Shown here piece after piece: positions 11,325 through 20,535 of a stretch of DNA of 64,000 nt. Positions within the stretch are counted from its first letter, which is position 1, and each line of letters opens with the position of its first letter. The position numbers and the translations under genes were made by a program. Source of the DNA: Panax quinquefolius (lineage: Eukaryota; Streptophyta; Magnoliopsida; Apiales; Araliaceae); the NCBI GenBank assembly GCA_020205615.1, contig CM035170.1, positions 11,400,980 through 11,464,979 of the forward strand, written 5' to 3'. The notes under the pieces were generated by a model. The model was not told where the DNA came from and ran no database searches. It saw nothing but the letters and a program-made list of their open reading frames with translations.

Positions 11325-12190
11325 TGTTTTCTCAAGTTAGGCGTACGGGACTCAAACTCGAGCTCCGTATATCGGAATCGGGTCCTGTCAGTTATAACGC
11401 GTGTTTATTGCCTATGCGGTGCTATTGTCTGTGTTTGCGTGTCGTTTGGATGACCAGGGCGGTTTTTGGTCTCTTTTTCGACTAGTTTGCTATGTTTCCT
11501 CAAATTAGGCGTACGGGACTCGAACTCGGGCTCTGTATATCAGAATCGAGTCCCATCAGTTGTAACACGTGTCTATTGCCTATGCGATAATATTGTCTGT
11601 GTTTGCGTGTCGTTCGGACGACCGGGCGCTTATTGGTCTCTTTTTCGACTATTTTGCTAAGTTTTCTCAAGTTAGGCGTACGGGACTCGAACTCGAGTTC
11701 CGTATATAGGAATCGAGTCCCATATGTTGTAACCTGTGTCTATTACCTATATGGTGCAATTGTCTGTGTTTGCATGTCGTTCGGACGACCGGGGCGGTTT
11801 TTGGTTTCTTTTTCGACTATTTTGCTGTGTTTTCTCAAGTTAGGCGTACGGGACTCGAACTCGGGCTCCATATATCAGAATCGAGTCTCGTCAGTTGTAA
11901 TGCATGACAATTTCCTATGCGATGCTATTGTCTATGTTTGTGTGTCGTTCGGACGACCAGGGCGGTTTTTGTTCTCTTTTTCGACTATTTTGCTGTGTTT
12001 TCTCAAGTTAGGCATACGGGACTCGAACTCGGGCTCCGTATATCGGAATCGAGTCCCGTCAGTTGTAACGCATGTCTATTGCTTATGCGGTGCTATTGTC
12101 TATGTTTGCGTGTTGTTCGGATGATCGGGGCAGTTTTTAGTCTCTTTTTCGACTATTTTGCTAAGTTTTCTCAAGTTAGGCGTACGGGAC
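11325..12190 (+). repeat. 168-bp tandem array inside CACTA element
   Basis: The anchor AGGCGTACGGGACTC recurs at about 11341, 11509, 11676, 11844, 12012 (as GGCATACGGG) and 12180, a period of 167-168 bp, giving five units. Several units contain ACGGGACTCGA followed 20-25 bp later by its inverse TCGAGTCCCGT, predicting a hairpin. Long frames on the plus strand across it, with the recurring word RDSNS, exist because the unit length is a multiple of three; I do not regard them as genes. Confidence 0.92.
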
Positions 12191-12461
12191 ATCTGATCTC
12201 ATCGCCGCTGATTTGCTCAAATGCGAAGTTGAGAAACTGTTCAACCACACTACGATACTCAGAGCTAAGCCCACTCCTATCAGTGGCTACCCTATGTTCC
12301 ATTCAACTTCGATCAACAAATATCTCGGATCCTATATGTGGAAAGTTAGACAATTTGAGGATCCTATACAATTTGAGGATCCTAACCAGGATAAATTTTT
12401 AGGTAAAATCCAAAATGATTACATTAAATCTAGAATTGCATCGACATTATATTTCTCATAA
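12191..12461 (+). other. Unidentified open stretch in CACTA element
   Basis: A plus-strand frame of about 85 codons follows the array and reads on from it (SSDL is not certain; clear residues include ADLLKCEVEKLFNH and SGYPMFHSTSINKY). I do not recognise the product. Near its end GAGGATCCTA occurs twice in close succession. It may be another captured host fragment or chance; no splice signals or start settle this. Confidence 0.2.
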
Positions 12462-12969
12462 TCCAAAATTACCATAACACAAAGTGAATTTGTGTTTTAA
12501 TGTTTATTAGGGTGGGTCAAAGCATGTTCTGAAATATTTAGCTTACAGTGAAGAGGGTTGACAATATAAATATAGATTATAAATTAAAAGACAATGATGA
12601 TCTAATCAAAGTAAATATAGAAGTAAATATGTACTATTTTGTTTAATTATAAAATTCTTAAAATGAAAGTCAGGTTTAGCAATAACTTGTTCCAATGAAA
12701 GCATTTTTAGAAATTCATTTTGCAATTTTAGCTTACTAATAGACTGCATTGCACGGAACCATTTCCAGGCATGTACAGAGATGGTCATGCCCATGACTAG
12801 TTCCATGGAGAGCATGTTTCCTCCATTCTCCTTCAGTTCCAAGGATTTTGAAGAGAATTGCTTGAAAAACTATGGAGTTAAGCCCAGACCACACTGGATC
12901 ACTACCTAATTTGGTGGAAGTGTAAGTTTGAAAAACTATTCCGATTATGAGAAATATAATGTCGATGCA
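12438..12969. repeat. 27-bp inverted repeat bracketing the captured exon
   Basis: TGCATCGACATTATATTTCT... at 12438-12464 is the exact inverse of 12943-12969. The arms are about 480 bp apart and enclose the carboxypeptidase exon and its flanks. The arms do not resemble CACTA ends, and I see no clear direct duplication outside them. Confidence 0.85.
12769..12921 (+). pseudogene. Captured exon of lysosomal Pro-X carboxypeptidase-like serine peptidase (S28)
   Basis: A 153-bp, 51-codon segment begins ACTEMVMPMTS and ends YGVKPRPHWITT-stop-FGG. Both blocks are typical of the C-terminal part of plant lysosomal Pro-X carboxypeptidase-like proteins, which cleave a C-terminal residue after proline. 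It is bounded by TTTCCAG before and GTAAGT after, so a whole exon with its splice sites appears to have been taken up by the CACTA element. The Glu codon expected in ITTEFGG is TAA, so it is broken. The region upstream has no recognisable neighbouring exon. The gene call rests on remembered family motifs, not a search. Confidence 0.75.
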
Positions 12970-13679
12970 TTGCTATATTCAAAAAGGCTATCCAAATTTC
13001 AAAGGACCCTTTACTTTCCCCCAAATCTCCCCCGTATATATACACGTACGCATTAGATCATAGTAATTAATTACTGAAGAAAAAAGACAGAGTTCTTCAA
13101 ACGAGATTATAATATATATATTCATCAAATTGAGCAATACCCAATTATTACCTCAAACATAGGCATACACGCAAAAATAGAAAATGGGTTCAAAATAAAC
13201 AAACGATTAGATTGAAATAGATGAAAAAATTACAGTGAAAAACAATGCCCCAAACTGCATCTCTTCAATAACCCAATAAACAAACCAGATTTTGAATTCA
13301 GAATGGAAAAGCCTAATTTCATACATTGGCATAAAAATTAAAAATAACCAAACAAAAATGGTCAATTACTTAGCCTTACAACATATACAAGCAATAAATT
13401 AAAGTAGCAATGAGAAAAAAGGAGATGCACTAACAAACATCCGAAGTCCTCCCAAATTAGCAGAAACTAGGAAGAAACTGTTACACTCTTGTAAATCAAA
13501 TTAAAGCAGTTGTGCGAATTCAAGTACTTAGCTCAGAACATATATAATAGAAAAAATAGAATCATACCTATTGCAAGTTGAGCGAAACCACGAATAAAGA
13601 AGAAAGAAGGAGAGGTGGAGCGCCGTACGTGGTGGCCAGAGTATGGCAAGAGGGGGAGGCTCGCCGGCGCCGGCGATAT
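12970..13679. other. CACTA interior, AT-rich with one GC-rich patch
   Basis: Mostly AT-rich without recognisable coding sequence. A short GC-rich patch at 13610-13679 (CGCCGGCGCCGGCG) continues across the nested copia LTR at 15585, so it was one block before that insertion. It might be a host 5' leader fragment; this is a guess. Confidence 0.4.
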
Positions 13680-13684
13680 GGGAG
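13680..13684 (+). other. Target-site duplication of copia solo LTR, left copy
   Basis: GGGAG here matches GGGAG at 15580-15584 exactly, a 5-bp duplication as made by retrotransposon integrases. Confidence 0.9.
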
Positions 13685-15579
13685 TGAAAGTAGTATGCAC
13701 ACAAGACAATCATGTTTGATGATAAAGCATATACTTTGTAACAATCTTATTCATTTATTAATAAAAAAGTATTAATTTATTAAAGGCTTTTAATTATCTA
13801 CATGATGTCGCTTTTATAATATGTGATAAACCCATAGTTTTAAGCAATGCTTTTAGAATAATGATGATGATCATTCTAATGAGATCTAAATTCTTAGAAA
13901 GCTTAAAACTAAAATAGTTCCCAATCATTGGATTACTAAATTGGGGATTAGTGAATCCGGATAGATTGGTACATACATTAACTGCTTACTTCATTGGATG
14001 AGGATGATTGATCTCATGATCATTTATGTGGAGACACTAAAGCAAGTATATAGGTGCTTATTAGAGAATAAGTTCATTTGACGTGGCTCGCTAAGGAATA
14101 CCTAATGGAGTTTTACTTGCCTGTCAATAGGAATTCCTGTAGTGATAGTAGTACAAGTGATCCTTGGACTTGAGATCATCATAGTATCTTGTGTATGATG
14201 AGTTATACTTTAACTTATTCCTTAAGATCCTTAGGGTATATCAAAGGGTATGCTTGGGTATAATAAGTTATACATGGAGATAATGTATGATCAATAAAGA
14301 ATCTACCACTTCTATTAAAAGAAGAGAAATGTCCTATGTGATTCGATAAATGACAACCCAGTAGTCCTTGGCCAAGGTAGAATGAAATTAGAAAGGAGTT
14401 TCTAATTTACATTATTTGGTGTTGTGCATTTAAGAGTTGAGATACATATAATTAAATAAAATAAGACTTGATAGAAGTTCCATGTCTTATATTTAATTGG
14501 GACATTGTATGGTGGAAGGATTGAATTGTACGGTAACTATTTACTCAAAGGTTCTTTTATGATTAATGTTGAAATCTATATTATCCGGAAAGTCGCTGAT
14601 CGCTAGGAGGCTTATCCCTATTGTAGAATAAATATTATTTATTTAAATAAATTAATTGTTTAATTTATTTATTTAAATAAGATTAGAATTGTTCTAATTA
14701 ATTTATTCACAACCTGTTTAATATGGAGAACCTAAAAGGTCACACCATAAAAGGAAGAATAATTATTTAAGAAGTTAATGGCATAATCGTAATAATATAT
14801 TTATGTATATTTAATTTAATCTATGGTGATAGAATAAATTAAATAGCTTAATATTTATTATTTAATATTTTAGAAATATTAAATATAAATTAATAAGAGG
14901 AGTCTTATTAATATTATTACAATTATTATTATTATTATTATTTTAATTTCTAAAAGAGTTTAGGAATTAATTTAATATAAGTACTCTCATTTATTCCTAA
15001 TTGGATTAGGAAGGAAAATTAGTTAAAGGAGTTTAATTAATTATCCCTAATAAGATTAAGGAGCTTAATTAATTAAAAGAATTTAATTAATTAAATAAAA
15101 CCCAATTCCTTAATTGTTAAGGTGGGTTGCCCACATCTATAAAGGAGAGGAGTCTTATTATGGGTAAGGGGGTTGTTGACTTTTACAACATACGTAATTC
15201 CAAAAGTTGGGAGAGTACGTTCTTTTCTATAGAGATAGAAAACTAGGGTTTGAGCCAAATACCCATCTTCTTGAATTCTTATTATTCCTTGGTGGATCAC
15301 CTCTAGAGGCCAAACACTTGGGTGGCTAACGTTGATCAAAGGAAGGAACCACACCCAGTGAATTCAAGTTGAACGAGAAAGGATTTGGAGGTGAACTTGT
15401 ACCTGAGGAAGCTCGATCTTCAAGGGTATGATTTTATTCTTTATCTTTTTGTTAAATTAATAATTGTGCATAAAGGGTGATCCGGGTATATGGTTTGTAA
15501 AAAATTTTAAACTCTGTTTTATCTCGCTTCCGCTAATTTATGCAATTTGATTGCGTTCTTGAATATTACAAACCTAACA
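13685..15579 (+). mobile_element. Copia-type solo LTR (1.9 kb) nested in CACTA element
   Basis: It starts TGAAAGTAGTATGCACACAA and ends ATTACAAACCTAACA, with 5-bp duplications GGGAG on both sides and no internal region, so it is a solo LTR left after LTR-LTR recombination. The same LTR, inverse orientation, is the 3' LTR of copia element J at 58232-60111. It is AT-rich, and the weak frame on the minus strand at 15091-15354 is not a gene. Confidence 0.93.
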
Positions 15580-15714
15580 GGGAGGAGGGGGAGCTGACCT
15601 TTAATCTTCTTTCTTCAATTAATGGCGTCTAGGAGGTATGGGATGAACAGGGATTGAGGGAGAATCAAATATCAGTAGCAGAGAGTAGAGGAAGAGGGAG
15701 GGAAAATAAAGTAG

Positions 15715-16014
15715 TCGTTCTCGTCGTGGGTAGGGTTTTTTAAAAGACTCATTCTCGACGGCCCGCCCGTTGATATTGATACCGTCGTTATTGACTCACT
15801 TATGACGGCACTACCGTCGACTATAGAATTTTAAGTCGTCGCCTATGACTTTTCCTCTCCCGCAAAAAAAAAGCCCACCAAATTTAAGACCGAGAAATGT
15901 TATTATCGACGGGACTCATTGACGACAGTTTGGCAGTCGCTAATGAGGTCATTATTGACGAGACTATCGTCATCGCCATTACCCCTGTCGCCTATGACCT
16001 AGTTTATTGTAGTG
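15715..16014 (-). repeat. CACTA right subterminal and terminal repeats
   Basis: Repeated CGACGG, ACCGTCG and TCGTCGCC words followed by the terminal repeat, mirroring 10485-10880. It ends GTAGTG at 16014, then TAT. Confidence 0.85.
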
Positions 16015-16346
16015 TATTCTTTACTGGGCTAGTTGAGCTCACCATTTTCTTTCATTATTCTTTTTAGAAAATGAGAATATAGGTTGGACTAGTCAGGAAA
16101 TGGAGTGACGATCCAGATGGTTGCTATAGTAGTCCTCACTATTCTGTGAAATAGTGTGATAATAGTTGTAATGAGGACTTATTTGAGTTTGTATATTATC
16201 TAGGAGACAATATTTGTATTAAAACTCACAGCTTATGTTTTATCGTATTTTACAAGACAGTTGTATAATTAAGTTGTATTTGAATTTTGTACCATGTATT
16301 TAGCGACTCAGAATAGGTTGTGTATACCTATTTTGGGGGATTCACA
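16015..16346 (+). mobile_element. R1 element B, 5' LTR, 3' end
   Basis: The LTR resumes after the CACTA element with TATTCTTTACTGGGC and runs to GGGGGATTCACA at 16346. The usual end GGGGGCGTCACA has mutated. A second acceptor-like site is weak here (TTCTTTTTAGAAA). Confidence 0.88.
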
Positions 16347-16360
16347 GTTGGTATCAAAGC
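16347..16360 (+). other. Primer binding site of element B
   Basis: GTTGGTATCAAAGC follows the LTR end directly, resembling the 3' end complement of tRNA-Met. Confidence 0.78.
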
Positions 16361-16531
16361 TTAGGGATATGATCCCTTGCTGATATGTGAGGCTAGAACT
16401 AGGAGGGGTGAGACGGGTAAATTCTTCGCTAGTATGACCTACCTAAGCTTAATTGTTATTAATTGGTTGGTCAGAATATAGGGATAATATGTGGTATGTC
16501 AATTAACCCTTGTTTTGTGCAATATTTGAAA

Positions 16532-17606
16532 ATGGCATCTGAAAATACTGAGATAAACAATGAAACACATGAGACCGTTTAGTCGCCACCGATCAATAAC
16601 CAGGATAATGTGCATCAGGAAGGCAATAATCCTCATGTAAATAACAACACCGACCTAATGATGAACGATGGGATGTTCAGAGTCTTTCTGCAATTCATGC
16701 AACATCGGGCGAGAGAGACTCCTGTGAAAAATATAGGTGGAAACACTGGCAACTCACATTTGGTCATCGCTAAGCAATTCAAGGAGCTGGGACCACCGGA
16801 GTGTTTGGGAAAGCCAAAACCACTTAAGGTAGAGACGTTGATTAAGTAGGTCACCAAGATATTTGATGTCTTGGGATGCTCCAAGGAACAAAAGGTTCCC
16901 TTTTCCACCTTCATGTTGCGAGGAGAGGCATATCATTAGTGGAAATCTGTAAAATGTACTCAGCCTGCCGCACTGAAGATGTCTTGGGAGAAGTTCCAAG
17001 AATTGTTCAACGACAAGTACTTTCCTGAAAGTATTCATCACATGAAGGAGGTATAATTCATCAAGCTGGAGCAAAACAATATGACTGTATCACAGTACGA
17101 GGCTAAGTTTTTTGAGTTATCCCGATTTTCATCCCATTTGGTAGACAATGAGAAGCGAATGACGCGAATGTTTCTGCGAGGCTTGAAACCCGAAATACGT
17201 CAATACCTCTTTTCTCACAAACTTTGTTTATATTCAGATGTTGTGAATATGGCTCAGTTATTGGAGAGCGATAATGAGTCAGCCCAACCAAAAGGCAACG
17301 ACCAACAACACGATAATATTCATACCGGTGGCAACGGCCATCGAAACAATGATAACCATCGTGGAGGAAATTATCATGCCAGAAATGGTAACCACTTCGG
17401 TGGTAATCATGGCCAAGATAATAGGAAAGGTGAACTAAGTGGGAACAACTTAAAGAAGAGGATATTCAACAATGATGAAAAGACGTCAACACCAGCACCT
17501 GTTGTCAAGGAAGTAGAACGACCACTGGTCGTATGCTACAGATGCGGAGAGGAGGGACACATGCAATTCATGCGTGTTTTAATTGCGAAAGAGAAAGTCA
17601 CCTAGC
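16532..17606 (+). pseudogene. Element B gag polyprotein
   Basis: Starts at MASENTEINNETHET, the same N-terminus as H, but a TAG follows at about codon 17 (near 16580). The gag domain continues through FKELGPPECLGKPKP, a stop in the KVETLIK block at 16849, another after HHMKEV near 17055, then [15 protein letters not shown] and the Asn/Gly/His-rich linker. The first zinc knuckle begins CYRCGEEGH, but a deletion fuses it to the second and shifts the frame, so neither CCHC motif is complete. Dead copy. Confidence 0.87.
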
Positions 17607-17629
17607 TCTTTTTTTTGTGTAGTGAAGTC

Positions 17630-18131
17630 AAGTCCAGCTGAGATAGAGACACCAAAGGCCGTCCCAGATAAGTCAAAGCAGGTAGTTTAAGTGAGAACAT
17701 TTGTCAAGGAACCCGAACGAAGTTATCACGGGCAAGTTAATCAGAAACTCTTGCGAAGTCTATACCTTATTTGATATCGGTTCTACCCATTCTTTTATTT
17801 CACCTAGTTGTGCTCAACGTTTAAATTTGACTCTAGAGAAATTAAACTTTGACTTATTTGTTGGAACTCTGTTGGGAGAAACCTTCGTTACATCCACTAT
17901 TTATAAATCTTGTTTGATTTAAATCGATACCTTCACATTACCTATCAATCTTATCTCTTGGAAAATACTTGAATTTGATGTGATTTTAGGAATCGACTGG
18001 TTAACTTCTCATCATGCAAAAATTGATTATTTTCGTAAGGTTGTTATCTTTCATATTCCTAACTAACCTGTTATGCGAATTTAAGCAACCAAACCACTAA
18101 AGTTAATCACTCTCATATCAAGCCATAAGTA
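17630..18131 (+). pseudogene. Element B aspartic protease domain
   Basis: Recognisable retropepsin region with DIGSTHSFISPSCAQRL at 17770-17830; the central Ser/Thr of the active-site triad is Ile, as in element A. A stop follows YKSCLI near 17922. The downstream VILGIDWLTSHHAK block is present near 17975-18030 with another stop before PVMRI near 18066. Its C-terminal end is lost where foreign sequence begins. Confidence 0.83.
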
Positions 18132-18274
18132 AAGAGCCCCGAGCCTTTCGCTGGTGACTTTCTTGTATGGGATGCACCGAAGCCAGACTTTTCGTAGGGG
18201 ACGTCGTGAATCATAGTGGCAAGTTGGTAGGTATTAATGTGAGGTGTTATCCAAGTCTTGGATGAGAGTCGCAG
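18132..18274. other. Unrelated 140-bp segment replacing part of pol in element B
   Basis: Between AGCCATAA and TTTTGAATGATATTTC, element H has about 80 bp of ordinary pol linker, whereas B has some 140 bp of richer-GC sequence with no similarity to the other copies. I do not recognise its source. Filler DNA from double-strand break repair would look like this. Confidence 0.65.
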
Positions 18275-18760
18275 TTTTGAATGATATTTCTATTGTTAAT
18301 AAATTTCCTGACGTATTCCCCGAAGAACTTCTTAACCTACCCCCATAGCGTGAAATTGAATTTTTTATTGACCTTGAACCCTATACAAAACCCTCAAATA
18401 TTTCTTTACTCAAAATGAACGTAACATACGCCAAAAACGTTGGCTCGAGCTGTTGAAATATTTCGACCGTACCATTCAATACCATTCTAGAAAAGCGAAC
18501 GTGGTAGCTGACGTGTTGAGTAGAAGATCGTATGTGGTTACGAGTACGACGTTGTTAACACATAGACCCATTTCGTATGACTTACAAATGATGGAGATAG
18601 AGTTAAAGACTCTAGTGACCCATGTGATGATGTCGAATATACGATTAGAATCGACATTAATCGATAAAGTTAAAACTGCTTAAACTACGGACCTGGAGCT
18701 GATGCGTATGAAAAAAAAGGTACAAGAAGTCGTTATTCCAAAATCGAGAATCAACGAAGT
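18275..18760 (+). pseudogene. Element B pol remnant: RT linker fused to RNase H end and integrase start
   Basis: The sequence runs from VNKFPDVFPEELL into EPYTKP, then at 18391-18393 jumps directly to the RNase H end ([18 protein letters not shown]) and [12 protein letters not shown]. About 1.1 kb that includes the whole RT palm and most of RNase H is missing compared with H. Integrase N-terminal sequence ([10 protein letters not shown]) follows and ends near 18760. B therefore lacks the polymerase entirely. Confidence 0.85.
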
Positions 18761-19107
18761 GAGGAAAGCTCAATCCTCGATTCATTAGCCCATTTGAAAT
18801 CCTCGATCGAGTAGGAACTATGGCCTATAGACTCGCCTTACCGCTAAGTATGTCTCGAAACATTTTTCACGTATTTATGTTACGTAAATATGTGAACGAC
18901 CCGAACCACATTATTGAATTAGAACTAGACGAGATAGCAGAAGATTTAAAGTATGAGGAGATACCTGTTAAAATATTGGATAACAAGAAATATATTCTAC
19001 GCTCAAATGTTATACTTCAAGAGTTAGAATCTGAAATGAAAACAAGGTATCCTCACCTCTTCGACATACCAGGTACGTACATCAATTTCGAGGATAAAAT
19101 TTCATAA
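18761..19107 (+). pseudogene. Element B integrase C-terminal part with chromovirus-type tail
   Basis: A second deletion of about 1 kb joins RINEV to GKAQSSIH, removing the HHCC and DDE domains. What remains is MAYRLALPLSMSRNIFHVFMLRKY, the VPVKIL-like block and the terminal YPHLFDIPGTY, with stop TAA at 19105. The KVLWRNH segment present in A and H is also missing here. The FHVxMLRKY and YPHLF blocks support a chromovirus of the Tekay/Del type. Confidence 0.82.
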
Positions 19108-19118
19108 GAAAGGAATGT
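19108..19118 (+). other. Degenerate polypurine tract of element B
   Basis: GAAAGGAATGT precedes the TGTAAGACCCC start of the 3' LTR. A T interrupts the purine run. Confidence 0.6.
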
Positions 19119-19937
19119 TGTAAGACCCCAACTTTTATGAATAAAGATTTAATTTTCTCCAAATATCTTTTTGAATAATAAGGTGTGGATTTGATATAAT
19201 GTTATAGTTGTGGGTAATATTTATAAATTTTTTTAAAGTAAGCAAGTTGTTAAAAAATATTCGTTTGGTCAGAAAATATTCATTTTATCAGAGAATATTC
19301 GTACGACAGCACAATCATTGGTGGACCCCACAACAGATTTACTGTCGGAGTTAAAAAATGACAGAAATAACTTTTTATCAAAATAAAGGCAAAAGTTTTA
19401 CCGTTAACTGTTAAAATACTCAGTGATAAAAGTATAGTAATACGCGTGGTTGCATAGTAGCACACGGTATTGTACAATATCTTTGATTATTGATGCTTAC
19501 ATGAGAAGTCACTCAGTTTTAATCAGTTATTTCCACAGTAATTGCTGCATAGTATCTCATGTTATTGATTCAATTATTGTCACAATATTTTATATTATTA
19601 AATCAATAATTGAGACGACAAAGTTATTCATATTATTATTTGCATTATTGACGATGTCTAGAAAGTTATGTCGAGGAAAGGGGTTTGGTCACCTAATTGA
19701 GCTCCAATAAGAAGAAATCTATCGAAAAACCTCATCTTTCTTGGGAATGATCTGGTTATTAATATTGTGAGTTATAATATTAATGATGAATGTTGTAAAA
19801 AATTTGTTTTGAGAAGCCAAGTGAATTGACATAAATAGAGGGGTATTTTATGAAGTATTTGTTATAAATTTGGCTTATTATATGGACCCCACTTATCTAT
19901 TTTTTAAAATAGTCGGGAGAAAGTTATCTCTGTTTTG

Positions 19938-19980
19938 TTTTATATATATATTTATATATATATATATATATATATATTAT
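19938..19980. repeat. (TA)n microsatellite
   Basis: Nearly pure TA run in the U3 of B's 3' LTR. A 64-codon frame across it is low-complexity and rejected. Confidence 0.9.
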
Positions 19981-20389
19981 AAGTTTTGTTTTTTTATACA
20001 AAATAGAATATATTATGTTTTTTTATTTACAAAGTACTGCATAGTGTTGTATAGTGCTGCATAGTAAATCAGAAAAAAATTCGACGAATTTGAATTCGCC
20101 CATATGAATCATCACTGTGCAGTCCGTAATTATTTTTCTTAAATAGTGCCCAGCCATTCTCCCATAAATAGGATGCTCAGTTTAGAAAAGAAAATCACAC
20201 CAGAATTAGAAAATTCTTCTTCTGTAATATTGAGCGTATTTCTTTTGAGTTTAAGGAAGCTTTGAGTGTAGAAAATAGTAAAAGTTTTCTTCAAGAATAT
20301 ATCCGCTACACTAGTCAGAATTTCTCTCTTTTTAAGGTAAGGGGTATTATTTATTTCATATTCGCTTATGATATTATTTTTCGTATTCA

Positions 20390-20535
20390 TAAGGAATTTT
20401 ATTTTCGTTCAATATTCGTAAGGAATATTATTTTTGGTCAATATTCGTAAGGAATATTATCTTCGTTCAATATTCATAAGGAATATTATTTTTGTTCAAT
20501 ATTCGTAAGTGATATTATTTTTGTTCAATATTCGT
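20390..20535 (+). repeat. 28-30-bp minisatellite in B 3' LTR
   Basis: About five units of the form CAATATTCGTAAGGAATATT plus a short spacer, just downstream of the donor-like site, at the place where LTRs A and E carry an unrelated minisatellite. Confidence 0.85.

Larger units (their letters stand above)
10485..16014. mobile_element. Non-autonomous CACTA (En/Spm) DNA transposon
   Basis: The element starts CACTACAAAAAAACGGTCAT and ends in the inverse of CACTACAATAAACTAGGTCA, so the terminal inverted repeats match over about 28 bp with a few differences. The 3-bp duplication TAT flanks it. Both ends carry GCCGTCG/CGACGGC subterminal repeats. At 5530 bp including a nested 1.9-kb copia LTR it is about 3.6 kb on its own. 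I see no TnpA or TnpD-type transposase, so it would need enzymes from another copy. It holds a 168-bp tandem array and a captured host exon. It sits inside the 5' LTR of B and therefore arrived later. Confidence 0.92.

Noticed and set aside
11466..12402. Long plus-strand frames with a recurring RDSNSGSVY word
   Set aside because: The 168-bp unit is a multiple of three, so a frame open in one unit stays open in all. No start, domain or conserved codon pattern.
19870..20064. 64-codon hydrophobic frame resembling a membrane segment
   Set aside because: Consists largely of a (TA)n microsatellite read as Ile-Tyr repeats.
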